Shown: one piece after another, positions 18,387-26,544 of the stretch | How the letters are laid out: each line of letters opens with the position of its first letter | Numbering within the stretch: the stretch's first letter is position 1 | Assembly: GCA_029263395.1 (NCBI GenBank) | Contig: JAJCXO010000095.1 | Coordinates: 1 to 64,000, forward strand | Length of the DNA stretch: 64,000 nt | Source of the DNA: Acidobacteriota bacterium | GTDB taxonomy: Bacteria; Acidobacteriota; Thermoanaerobaculia; Multivoradales; J023 | Direction: 5' to 3' | Program-made: the position numbers and the translations under genes | The notes under the pieces: generated by a model | Database searches by the model: none | Told to the model about the DNA's origin: nothing | The model's input: only the letters and a program-made list of their open reading frames with translations

Positions 18387-20644
18387 TGCCCGTTTCCTTC
18401 GGAACCTTCGACAGACAGTGGACTCGTCGGCAGGGTGAAGAGGAAAGCCGAGCCCTTTCCTTCCCCCTCGGACTCGACCCAGATCCGACCACCATGCAGT
18501 TCGACGATCCTATGTACCAGCGCCAAACCGACTCCGGTGCCGTCGACATCCAGGCTCAACTGGTCGAAGAGCCCGAAGATCTTGTCGTGATATCGAGGAT
18601 CGACTCCGATCCCATTGTCGCGTACATAGCAGAGGACCCGGTTTCCTTCATGCCGTGAACCGATCGTGATACGCGGTTCGGTTTGTTCCCCCATGAACTT
18701 GACCGCGTTCTCGATCAGGTTTTGCATCACTTCCAACAATCGTGCCCGATCGACGAAGACGACCGGCAACTCGGACTCGACCTCGATCTGGACACCCCGT
18801 TCGCTGATCTGCGAGGCCAGCAGTTCGATAGCTTCTCGAGTCAGCTCGAGCATCGACGCGCTTTCTGGCGGATTGACGATCCGCCCGATCTGTGACAGCT
18901 CTAGCAGTTCGTCGAGCAGCTGTCCCATCTTGGCGGCCGCCGCTCCGATGCGCTGGAGATTGGTTTCGATGCGGGCGACGTCGCCTGCCGAGACATCCCT
19001 CTTCAGGAGGCCGAGGAAGGCACGGATTGTCACCAATGGGGATTTGAGATCGTGAGAAACCGTATAGGTGAAGCGTTCCAACTCGGCGTTTTGGGCTTCG
19101 ACTTTGGCCTTCCTAGCTTCCAACTCCGCGATGTAGCGTTCTCTCTCCTGCTGGCGCACCCTGTCCTCCTCGAGCCGACGGCGATCGGCCTCGGAAGCGC
19201 GCAGATCGACGAGAGTCTGCTCGAGTTCGCTTTTCTGGGCTTCGATCAGGAGCGTGGAACGCAATCTCAGCCGATAACGATTGTAGAGCACCAGGAGGAC
19301 GAGCAGCAGGGACAAGAGCCCCCCGATGAGCAGTCGTCGGGCTGTCTGTTGTGAGGAAATCTCCAAAGTAGCGATAGTCTGCTGCTGCCTCAGCAGCTCG
19401 ATTTCCCTCGCCTGGCGATCCGACTCGAAGCGGGCTTGCATGTCGGCGATGTTCTTGCTGTTTTCCGCGTTGAAGATCTCGCTCTTGATCCGCTCGAAGC
19501 CCTGGAACGCTTCGTAGGCATCCTGGTAGCGGCCGGCTTCGGCGTAAAGTTCAGCCAGCAGTCGATAAGCTTGCTGAATCTCGGTCTTGGCATCAACCTC
19601 CAAGGCGATCTCCAGAGATCTCAGGAGCGTCGCCAGAGCGTCGCTCCTACGTCCTCGGCGTCGTTCGGCGTCAGCGATTTTGAGCAGTGCGCTCGCCGAG
19701 CCTTTACGGTTCCCCGTCTGCTCGTTCAACGCCAACGCTCGCTGATAGAACTCCACGGCGCGTTCGAGATCGCCGAGATCTTGATAACTGGAGCCCGTGT
19801 TGGCCAAAGTGTTGGCGTGTCCAGACGTGTTGGCGGGACCGATTTCGAGGGCTTCGAGATAGTAACCGAGCGCATTCTCGGACTCGCCTAAATCGCGATA
19901 CACGTTGCCGATGTTGTTGAGCACGTTCGCGACCGAGCCCTGGGGGCCAACCTGCCGGCGGATCTCGAGGGCTTCGAGATAGAGCGCCAGAGCTTTGTCA
20001 CCATCTCCCAACATCTTGTGCACAATGCCGATGTTGTTCAGTACTCCGGCGATCTCTCGGGGCTCCCCGATCTCTTCGTAGATCTGGTGGGCACGGATAA
20101 AACCGTCGAGCGCCGCCGGATAATCCCCTATCAACCAGTGCGTGATACTGATGTCCGTCCAGGAATCACCCAGACCGTGAAGATCACCTGCCACCTCGCA
20201 CAGCTCAGCAGACTCCCGGAGAACCTCGAACGCCTCGCGGATTTCTCCTCGAGATCGGTAGATACGGCCACGGTTTCGGAGCGCGCGGCCGAGGGCCGTC
20301 GAATCCTCCTCGGCGCGGGCCAAGCGCTCGGCGCGGGCTCCGAGTTGCAGAGCCTGGGGATAGTCTCCAAGAGAGACGTGAGCATAGACTAGGTGGTTCA
20401 GTACCGAAAGCTCGCGGGCAGCGTCGGGGTAGGAGCGGAAAAGCTCCAGCGCTTCGGTCGCCGACTCGACGGCTTTAGCCGCGTTGTCGTTATGGTAGAC
20501 GGCCGTCAACTCTGCGAGAAGCTCGAGTCGCGCGGCTCCCTTCGCGGCACCGAGGCGGCTCTCGAGCAGTTCTGTCTCGGGTTGGGCCCAAACCAGCGGA
20601 GAAGCCCACAACAGCACGATTGGAAGGATGGTCCTGAAACGCAT
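18383..20644 (-). CDS. TPR-containing sensor histidine kinase
   Basis: A 753-residue protein with ATG at 20644 and AAGG just upstream. The signal peptide MRFRTILPIVLLWASPLVWA puts the N-terminal TPR array (about residues 25-370, for example GNVYRDLGESENALGYYLEALE) in the periplasm. One membrane helix follows (RRLLIGGLLSLLLVLLVLY), then a coiled coil (QKSELEQTLVDLRASEADRRRLEE). The kinase core has the H-box FTYTVSHDLKSP, the N-box NLIENAVKF, and G-boxes VRDNGIGVD and GTGVGLALVHRIVELHGG. It should autophosphorylate in response to a signal sensed by the TPRs. No response regulator is adjacent, so it is an orphan kinase. Confidence 0.93.
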   Translation of the reverse strand: MRFRTILPIVLLWASPLVWAQPETELLESRLGAAKGAARLELLAELTAVYHNDNAAKAVESATEALELFRSYPDAARELSVLNHLVYAHVSLGDYPQALQLGARAERLARAEEDSTALGRALRNRGRIYRSRGEIREAFEVLRESAELCEVAGDLHGLGDSWTDISITHWLIGDYPAALDGFIRAHQIYEEIGEPREIAGVLNNIGIVHKMLGDGDKALALYLEALEIRRQVGPQGSVANVLNNIGNVYRDLGESENALGYYLEALEIGPANTSGHANTLANTGSSYQDLGDLERAVEFYQRALALNEQTGNRKGSASALLKIADAERRRGRRSDALATLLRSLEIALEVDAKTEIQQAYRLLAELYAEAGRYQDAYEAFQGFERIKSEIFNAENSKNIADMQARFESDRQAREIELLRQQQTIATLEISSQQTARRLLIGGLLSLLLVLLVLYNRYRLRLRSTLLIEAQKSELEQTLVDLRASEADRRRLEEDRVRQQERERYIAELEARKAKVEAQNAELERFTYTVSHDLKSPLVTIRAFLGLLKRDVSAGDVARIETNLQRIGAAAAKMGQLLDELLELSQIGRIVNPPESASMLELTREAIELLASQISERGVQIEVESELPVVFVDRARLLEVMQNLIENAVKFMGEQTEPRITIGSRHEGNRVLCYVRDNGIGVDPRYHDKIFGLFDQLSLDVDGTGVGLALVHRIVELHGGRIWVESEGEGKGSAFLFTLPTSPLSVEGSEGNGH

Positions 20645-20657
20645 GGGCACCTTGAAT

Positions 20658-20810
20658 GTTGGACTCGGCGTCGAAGTTGATCAGCACATTGCGCCAGAAG
20701 ATCAGGTCGAAGAGCCCGAGCGTCGGGTACTGATCGTAGTTCAGATCGAGGCGCTCGAAACGCACCAGAGAACCAATCTCGAGTCCGGCTTTCATCTTAC
20801 TCCGTGGACT
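20658..20810 (-). pseudogene. Remnant of a CheR-type methyltransferase
   Basis: Between the ytoQ stop and the sensor kinase start, the minus strand encodes SLVRFERLDLNYDQYP, then FDLIFWRNVLINFDAES. This matches the conserved region of CheR methyltransferases (usual form FDVIFCRNVLIYFD). Only about 50 residues are present; neither the N-terminal SAM-binding part nor the C-terminus is here. It is most likely the leftover of a gene lost by deletion. Confidence 0.65.
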
Positions 20811-20822
20811 CGTGGTCCAGCG

Positions 20823-21281
20823 TCAGTCCAGCGTTCCAGTCATGACATAACGCAGGATCTGGACAACTTGTTCGGGGCGCTCAGCCACCGCGTTGGCGGC
20901 ACCGTCCACTTCCTTGAGAGCGTGGGTGTGTTCCGGCAAGTGCAGAATGATTAAAGGCTTGCCGAGAGCCGCGGCGTAGCCAGCATCAAAGGCTGCGTTC
21001 CACTGCTTGTACTTGTCGCCAAACTTGACAACAACCAAGTCGGCTTCTTCGAGCAAAGTGCGAGTGCGGATGGCGTTGAGCTTGGCACCCTTGTGATCCT
21101 TCCAGAAGGCTTGCTCCTCCTGGCCCAAGATAGCGACACCGCAGTCGTCACTGTTGGGATGGTTAGTGACCGGTGCAGTGAATGCCACCTCGAGATTGGC
21201 CTGCTCACAGCCCTGTTCGATCTCTCGACGCCATTCAGTGTGGATCTCGCCAGCCAGGTATACGTTCCAGAGTTTCGACAT
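20823..21281 (-). CDS. ytoQ: YtoQ family protein
   Basis: A 152-residue protein with ATG at 21281 and AAGGA six bases upstream; the frame extends further but without a ribosome site. WNVYLAGEIHTEWRREIEQG and the internal DLVVVKFGDKYKQWNAAFDAGYAAALGKPLIILH match the small YtoQ family. That family has a nucleoside 2-deoxyribosyltransferase-like fold but no established function. The lengths agree. It stands alone, divergent from the solute-binding protein gene. Confidence 0.85.
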   Translation of the reverse strand: MSKLWNVYLAGEIHTEWRREIEQGCEQANLEVAFTAPVTNHPNSDDCGVAILGQEEQAFWKDHKGAKLNAIRTRTLLEEADLVVVKFGDKYKQWNAAFDAGYAAALGKPLIILHLPEHTHALKEVDGAANAVAERPEQVVQILRYVMTGTLD

Positions 21282-21536
21282 GAAAATTCCTTGATCTAAC
21301 CGATGGTCTCGGTCCAAAGCGAGACGGCTCGCCTTGCTTGACACAGTTTTGATTTCGCAGAGCGGTACGTGTTTGTAGCGCGCTCGAAGGAGCACGCGTC
21401 TCGAGCTGAGCCTAGCAGAGGTCGAGCGGTCTGATCGCGTAGAACAGTGCTTCGTAATGGCTGCTGTAACTTCGTTTAGGCAGACTGTAGGTCGAAGTTG
21501 GACTCGCCGCTGAGGTGAAATGAACGGAGGCCGCAC

Positions 21537-23033
21537 GTGGATGAGCAGCACCAAACTCTCCGTATCGGATCGATAGCACCCCTCGAGGATCTTGACCCTC
21601 GAACCGTGGTGGAAACACTGAGCGAGACCGCCTGCCGGCAGGTCTTCGAGACGCCCTACCAGATCAAGAATCGTCAGGGGCATGTCAAGCCCTGGCTGTT
21701 CGCGACACCTCTGGCTCGGGTTTCGGGCGGAGCCGACAACGAAGTCCAGGCTATCGTCCGGCCAGACGTCGTATTTTCGGATGGAACTCCAATGACGGCC
21801 GAGATGGTGGTTGCCTGTTTACGCCAGGAGCCACTGTTCCGAGACCTCACGATCCGTGCGAAGGGTGAACGGATACGATTTCAGGGCGCCGCAACCATGC
21901 GTGAGATCGAGCTTGCGTTGTGCTCTACTCGGGCAGCGGTATGGAGATCTGCCGCCAAGGGGTTGATCGGTACCGGACCGCTGCAGGTAGTGCATGCCAC
22001 CGCCGGTGCTAGTTGCAGTGACGAAGGGGATGGAAGTCGGGGAGTAGAGCTGACTCCCAACCCTTATTATCCGCGGACCCACGGCCTGAATCGAATCAGC
22101 TTCACCGTCTTTACGCTGGATGCTGAAGGGCGGCCAACCGATCTGATCGCGGCGATGCAGGACGGTCGTATCGATCTGACGTTCGATTTGACCCAGGGAG
22201 ATGCTGAGATACTGACAGCCTGTACCGTCAAGAGCTCGCCCGGCTTGTCGACCGCATTGCTATTTTTCAATACTGCCCGACCACCCTTCGATCAGGGGCG
22301 CTTGCGGCTTGCCGTCGCCAAGATGCTCGATCGTTCGCAATTGGCACGGTTGCTCTTCGACAAGCCGTTCACCTTCGTTGCGACGTCGTTGTTGCCACCC
22401 GAGCTCGGTCGTTATTGGGACCGGCTTGGTCGCGATCAGGAGGAGGCTTCGGACTTCGCCGCGTCGTGTAGGCAGCCTGAGCGGCCATTGGAGTTGCTGT
22501 TGGTTTCGGGCCCACGGCCTTACTTGCCGAATCCAGCCCTGGCGGCTGAGTGGATAGGTGAGCAACTGGCACCTCTTGGGCTGCGGGTTGTGGTCAAAGA
22601 GAGTGTCAGCCCGGAGGACTTCGATTGGCAAGCGGCCTCGGGCAACTACGATCTGGTCTTGGCAGGCCGGATGTTGGAGAGCCTCGAGGCCTACCGCTAT
22701 TTGGAATCGATATTGTCGTCGCAGTCGGTACCGAGTCCCGAGGCCGCCCATAGTCCGCACTTCAACTTCGCCCGACTCGAGTCGACCGAGATGGATGCTG
22801 CACTCGAACGGTATCGGGTGACCGGCAGCGACCAGGCGCTGGCTGACGTGCTGGCTCTGGGGTCGAGTCTGATGCCCGCGTTGCCTCTGCTCCACGGAGC
22901 CGACGTGGTGGTTCACTCACCGCGGGTCCAAGGGGTCTCGATAGGCCCCGGTGGTCTCGCGATGCTGTCGGAAGTGCGACTGGCGTCCCCGGCCACGCCT
23001 CCGATCCCCGCCAACCGTCGAGCGGTTTCCTAG
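21537..23033 (+). CDS. Family-5 (peptide/nickel-type) solute-binding protein without signal peptide
   Basis: A 498-residue protein starting at GTG 21537 with GGAGG seven bases before. The sequence follows the SBP_bac_5 pattern: RIGSIAPLEDLDPR at the start, IVRPDVVFSDGTPMTAEMVV, and IDLTFDLTQGDAEI in the middle. These are normally periplasmic receptors for ABC importers of peptides. Here the N-terminus, MDEQHQTLRIGS, has no signal peptide or lipobox, and no permease of the matching type is nearby. It is either cytoplasmic, perhaps a sensor, or mis-started, but the upstream frame offers no signal sequence. It converges on the exporter ATPase gene. Confidence 0.78.
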   Translation: MDEQHQTLRIGSIAPLEDLDPRTVVETLSETACRQVFETPYQIKNRQGHVKPWLFATPLARVSGGADNEVQAIVRPDVVFSDGTPMTAEMVVACLRQEPLFRDLTIRAKGERIRFQGAATMREIELALCSTRAAVWRSAAKGLIGTGPLQVVHATAGASCSDEGDGSRGVELTPNPYYPRTHGLNRISFTVFTLDAEGRPTDLIAAMQDGRIDLTFDLTQGDAEILTACTVKSSPGLSTALLFFNTARPPFDQGRLRLAVAKMLDRSQLARLLFDKPFTFVATSLLPPELGRYWDRLGRDQEEASDFAASCRQPERPLELLLVSGPRPYLPNPALAAEWIGEQLAPLGLRVVVKESVSPEDFDWQAASGNYDLVLAGRMLESLEAYRYLESILSSQSVPSPEAAHSPHFNFARLESTEMDAALERYRVTGSDQALADVLALGSSLMPALPLLHGADVVVHSPRVQGVSIGPGGLAMLSEVRLASPATPPIPANRRAVS

Positions 23034-23034
23034 C

Positions 23035-23058
23035 GCTAGCTAGATTGCATCTAGTTAG
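23035..23058. terminator. CTAGCTAG-type hairpin at a convergent gene junction
   Basis: CTAGCTAGAT-TGC-ATCTAGTTAG (23036-23058) is a 10-bp stem with one G-T pair and a 3-base loop. It starts three bases after the binding-protein stop. Its first 16 bases equal the arms of the inverted repeat at 18160-18386. A bidirectional terminator role is plausible. Confidence 0.55.
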
Positions 23059-23071
23059 CTCTAGGTGTTGC

Positions 23072-24217
23072 CTACTGGCGGTTGTAGAACACTTCGCGCA
23101 GCTGATCTCGGAAGTTCTTCTCTCGTTGCAAGCCGGCTTCGAAGTCTTCTTTGCCCAAGGTCAGGAGGACGGCATCGTCGACGACGACGGCAGTGGCGTT
23201 GCGTGGTTGACCACTGAGGAGGGCAACTTCACCGAAGAAGGCACCCGGCTCGAGTCGGGCGAGCTCTTCGCCGGTGTCGTCATTGCGGATCAACACCGAG
23301 CCCTGCCAGACGATGAAGAAGTCTTGGGCGACGTCGCCCTGGTGGAAGACGGTGGTGCCTGAGGGTAGATTCCTGGGTTGCATATGCTCGGCGATTTCGG
23401 CCAGAGCGCCCGGCGTGTAGCCGACAAAAGCCGGCACCTTGGAAAGGAACTCACAGATTTCCAGCGACTCACCAACCGCCACGTCGGAGACCAAGCGGCC
23501 GTCCACCATGTTGATGATACGGTCGGCGGCCTGCAAGACACGATTGTCATGGGTGACGAGCACGGTGGCCGTGCCTTGCTCCTTGCCAAGCTGCTTCAAT
23601 AGGTTGATGACCTGGCTACCGGTTTTGGCGTCGAGAGCGGCGGTCGGCTCGTCAGCCAGCACTAATGGTGGGCGTGGCGCCAGGGCGCGCGCGACCGCCA
23701 CCCGTTGCCTCTGTCCCCCCGACAAGGCCTCCGGTTTCTTGTCCAGATGCTCGCGCAGTCCGACGGCTTCGAGAATCTCTCGGGCGCGCTGTTCGTTGGC
23801 TTGCCGGTTGTTGCTGTGGAGCTCGAGTGCCAGGCGGACGTTCTGCAGCGCGGTCAACGACTCGAACAGGTTGTGGCCCTGAAAAATAAACCCCAGCCCG
23901 CGTCGCAGTTCCACCCGTTCGGCCTCGTCGAGTCCGCGAAGCTCACGGTTCCGAACCACGATGCTGCCGGTTTGTAGTGAGCGTAAGGCACCAATCAACG
24001 TCAGCAAGGTGGTTTTGCCTGAGCCTGACGGGCCTGTCATCAGGACGATGTCGCCAGCAAAAAGGTCGAGATCAACGTCATGCAGCACACGCGTCGCACC
24101 GAAGTCGTGGCAGACCCCCTGAACCTTCACCACCGGCACCAGGAATGCTTCGGTCGGCAGTTTCAGCCCGACTCGTAGGGTTAGGGTGCCGAGTCGGTTG
24201 GTTTCGGTTCTACTCAT
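23072..24217 (-). CDS. DevA/LolD-type ABC ATPase fused to a cyclic-nucleotide-binding domain
   Basis: A 381-residue protein with ATG 24217 and GGAGGT upstream. Residues 30-250 form the ATPase: Walker A GPSGSGKTT, signature LSGGQRQRVAVARAL, Walker B LVLADEPTAALD. From about residue 265 a cNMP-binding domain follows (GTTVFHQGDVAQDFFIVWQG, then GAFFGEVALLSGQPRNAT with the phosphate-binding cassette). Exporter ATPases of the DevBCA type usually end after the ATPase domain. The fusion suggests the transporter is gated by a cyclic nucleotide. It is the last gene of an operon with two permeases and an adaptor; the upstream permease stop is almost contiguous. Confidence 0.92.
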   Translation of the reverse strand: MSRTETNRLGTLTLRVGLKLPTEAFLVPVVKVQGVCHDFGATRVLHDVDLDLFAGDIVLMTGPSGSGKTTLLTLIGALRSLQTGSIVVRNRELRGLDEAERVELRRGLGFIFQGHNLFESLTALQNVRLALELHSNNRQANEQRAREILEAVGLREHLDKKPEALSGGQRQRVAVARALAPRPPLVLADEPTAALDAKTGSQVINLLKQLGKEQGTATVLVTHDNRVLQAADRIINMVDGRLVSDVAVGESLEICEFLSKVPAFVGYTPGALAEIAEHMQPRNLPSGTTVFHQGDVAQDFFIVWQGSVLIRNDDTGEELARLEPGAFFGEVALLSGQPRNATAVVVDDAVLLTLGKEDFEAGLQREKNFRDQLREVFYNRQ

Positions 24218-24219
24218 CG

Positions 24220-25383
24220 TCAGAAGACCTCCGCCGGGTCGGTATCAATGGCTTTGCGTGTGGCCAGCAAGCTGGCCGCAACACACATCATCAACGATGC
24301 GGTCGCGACGATCGCAGCTCGAGCGGGAGTCAAGGCAAATTGTAAGCCGGTCAGGCCCGCCAGAAGTCGGTAGGTGAACAGGGCGACCGGTAGGCCAACA
24401 ATCAAAGCGAGGATCGCCAGATAGAGGCCGCGCCGCACCGCGAGTTGGATTAGGTAACCGTTGGAGTAGCCGATCGCCTTGAGGGTCGCAAATTGAGGCA
24501 GCTGATCGACGATGTCGGTGAATAGCACCTGGTAGCAGATCATCAAGCCAATGAAGAAGCCGACCACGAGGCCAATTCCGAAGACCGCACCCACCGGTTG
24601 GTGGCGTGTCCAAAAAAGGTGGATCTCGCGGCGAAATTGGCGTGGCGTCAAACACCTCACATCGTCGGGCAGCGATTTGGCTAGGCGGGTGGCGAAGGTT
24701 TCGGGGTCGACCCCCTCAGCCAGTCGCAGAACACCTATTTCGACTCGTTCGAGCGGTTGGTCGTTGGAACCGGGCACGGCGAGCGAACGATGGAAAGTCA
24801 GGTCTGAGACCAGCATGTTGGCGTTTAACTGCAGATCGGGGCCCAGCTCGAAATCGCCAACCACCTTAACCCGGCGCCCGCCGAGCTCGCCAACAGCTCC
24901 CGAACGCAAACCGCCACCGTACGTGTCCCGAATGCGACGATCGACCAGCGCGGTGTCTGGAGCGCGCAGCAAGTGCTGTTTTGCCGCAATCTCGGGCAGT
25001 TTGAAGATCGGATCGGCGGGATCAAACGCCAGCAGCCGTACGAGATCTCGCTTGATCGCGCCGTGGGTGCTCCACGAGGTCAGACGAGATAGCCACAGTG
25101 GATACACGGCGGTGACCTCGGGGAAACCCCGGGCTTGCTCGAGCCGTCGGCGCGGAAACGGTTTTGAGGGATTGAAGTCGTCTTTGAGTGGGCTGATCAT
25201 CAACAACTCGGCATCCAACGCATCGATCACCAGGGTCGAACTGTCGTAGATCGCATTCAGAAAACCGAGCTCGGTCGCCATCAGCAACACCGCAAAGGCG
25301 ACGCCAGCCACCGACGCCAGCAGGCGGCGACGGTCATGGATCAAGCTCATCCAAGCCAGGGGGGTGGCGTTGCCTAGGGCCAT
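24220..25383 (-). CDS. DevC-like FtsX/MacB-family permease
   Basis: A 387-residue membrane protein. It has an N-terminal helix (LLASVAGVAFAVLLMATELGFLNAIYDS) followed by a large periplasmic domain of about 230 residues. Three C-terminal helices follow (GAVFGIGLVVGFFIGLMICYQVLF, GLYLAILALIVGLPVALFTYRLL, AAIVATASLMMCVAASLLA). This is the four-helix MacB/FtsX layout of DevC proteins. KAIGYSN near the second helix is the typical cytoplasmic coupling loop. It forms the membrane channel with the neighbouring permease; two different permeases imply a heterodimer. It ends three bases before the ATPase start. Confidence 0.9.
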   Translation of the reverse strand: MALGNATPLAWMSLIHDRRRLLASVAGVAFAVLLMATELGFLNAIYDSSTLVIDALDAELLMISPLKDDFNPSKPFPRRRLEQARGFPEVTAVYPLWLSRLTSWSTHGAIKRDLVRLLAFDPADPIFKLPEIAAKQHLLRAPDTALVDRRIRDTYGGGLRSGAVGELGGRRVKVVGDFELGPDLQLNANMLVSDLTFHRSLAVPGSNDQPLERVEIGVLRLAEGVDPETFATRLAKSLPDDVRCLTPRQFRREIHLFWTRHQPVGAVFGIGLVVGFFIGLMICYQVLFTDIVDQLPQFATLKAIGYSNGYLIQLAVRRGLYLAILALIVGLPVALFTYRLLAGLTGLQFALTPARAAIVATASLMMCVAASLLATRKAIDTDPAEVF

Positions 25384-25401
25384 AACGTCGTCAGGTCACC
25401 G

Positions 25402-26532
25402 TTAGAACAGGTCTGCAGGATCTGCCGATCGTACCCTGCGGCTGGCAAGCAGCGCGCCGGTGAGGCACATCAGCAGGCTAGTGATCAAAACCGCTGCCAA
25501 TAACCCGAGATCGAGCCGCATCGGTAGGCGGGCGACATCACGTACGATCCCGAATAACAGCCACGCCAACAGCGAGGCCGGCACGAAGGCTGTCAGAGTG
25601 TAGAGAAACCCTTGGGCTACAACGACCTCATAGACTTGCCGGCGCGCAAAACCCAGGGCTTGAAGGGTGGCGAACTCACTGCGTCGACTGGTGATCTCCG
25701 ACGCCAGAACCTGGAAGATAATGATGCCCCCGACCAGGACGGCGAGCACCATGCCGGACGTGAACATCAAGCCGATCGGTCGCTCCGATAGAAAGAAGCG
25801 GCGATCTCGCGCTTCGATCGCGGCTCTCGACCACACTGTGACGTCCGCCGGTAGTGAGGCCTCCAGCTGGCGCAGGACCGTGTCAACCTCCGCACCAGGC
25901 TCGAGATGGATCAGCCCAAGCTGGATATCGGCTGATGGGCGCTCGGAGAAGAGGTTGGAGAAGGTGTGCTCGTGGGTGATCGCCAGCCCTTGAGTGACAA
26001 AACCAGCTCCCCAGTCGAATTCCCCAACCACCGTAACGCGACGGTTTCGGGCCTCGCTGACCACGCCGGTGATGTTGGCGCCCAAAATCGGATGGGCTAG
26101 TTGATCGAACAACACGGTATCGGGATGCTGCAGCTTGGTGAGCTGTTGATTGATGTCGGCTGACGAAAACGGTCGATCCGTCGGATCGACACCCAGGATG
26201 AGGGTGTCGTAGCGATTGGCGGGAGCTGGGGTGCGCCATAGAAGGGGGCCAATCTTCACGGCTGAAACGCTGGCAACGCCCGGTACACTCCGTGCAACCT
26301 CGATGCGCGCTCGCTCCATGCGGTCGGCGTCCGCCACAAATGCGTAACGTGCCGAGGTGATGGCGGCGTCGAAGTCGAGTAGCGCATGGATACGGGTTGC
26401 CGAGGCACGACAAGCAAGATAGAAGCCGGCTTGCATGAAGATCAGGACAATCGCGAACAGCACACCGCCGAGGGCTGCTGCGGTCCGGGTGCGGCGGTGA
26501 ACCAGGTCGTGCCAAGCGAGTTGAATTGGAAT
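25402..26532 (-). CDS. DevC-like permease, apparent ATT start codon
   Basis: A second FtsX-type permease, 376 residues if started at ATT 26532. The expected DevC N-terminus (PIQLAWHDLVHRRTRTAAALGG) lies upstream of the first usual start, a GTG at 26463. Using that GTG would remove the cytoplasmic N-terminus and cut into the first membrane helix. The frame between the adaptor stop (TGA at 26547-26545) and 26463 has no ATG, GTG or TTG. GGAGA sits six bases before ATT. The rest is standard: a periplasmic domain, then three C-terminal helices (LMFTSGMVLAVLVGGIIIFQVL and onward) and the coupling loop LQALGFARRQVYE. Confidence 0.8.
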   Translation of the reverse strand: MPIQLAWHDLVHRRTRTAAALGGVLFAIVLIFMQAGFYLACRASATRIHALLDFDAAITSARYAFVADADRMERARIEVARSVPGVASVSAVKIGPLLWRTPAPANRYDTLILGVDPTDRPFSSADINQQLTKLQHPDTVLFDQLAHPILGANITGVVSEARNRRVTVVGEFDWGAGFVTQGLAITHEHTFSNLFSERPSADIQLGLIHLEPGAEVDTVLRQLEASLPADVTVWSRAAIEARDRRFFLSERPIGLMFTSGMVLAVLVGGIIIFQVLASEITSRRSEFATLQALGFARRQVYEVVVAQGFLYTLTAFVPASLLAWLLFGIVRDVARLPMRLDLGLLAAVLITSLLMCLTGALLASRRVRSADPADLF

Positions 26533-26538
26533 GGCGGG

Positions 26539-26543
26539 TCTCC
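26539..26543 (-). promoter_or_regulatory. Ribosome-binding site deciding an ATT start
   Basis: GGAGA (minus strand, 26543-26539) lies six bases before the ATT at 26532-26530, just after the adaptor stop. It is the only purine-rich site in the gap and supports initiation at ATT. Confidence 0.5.
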
Positions 26544-26544
26544 G

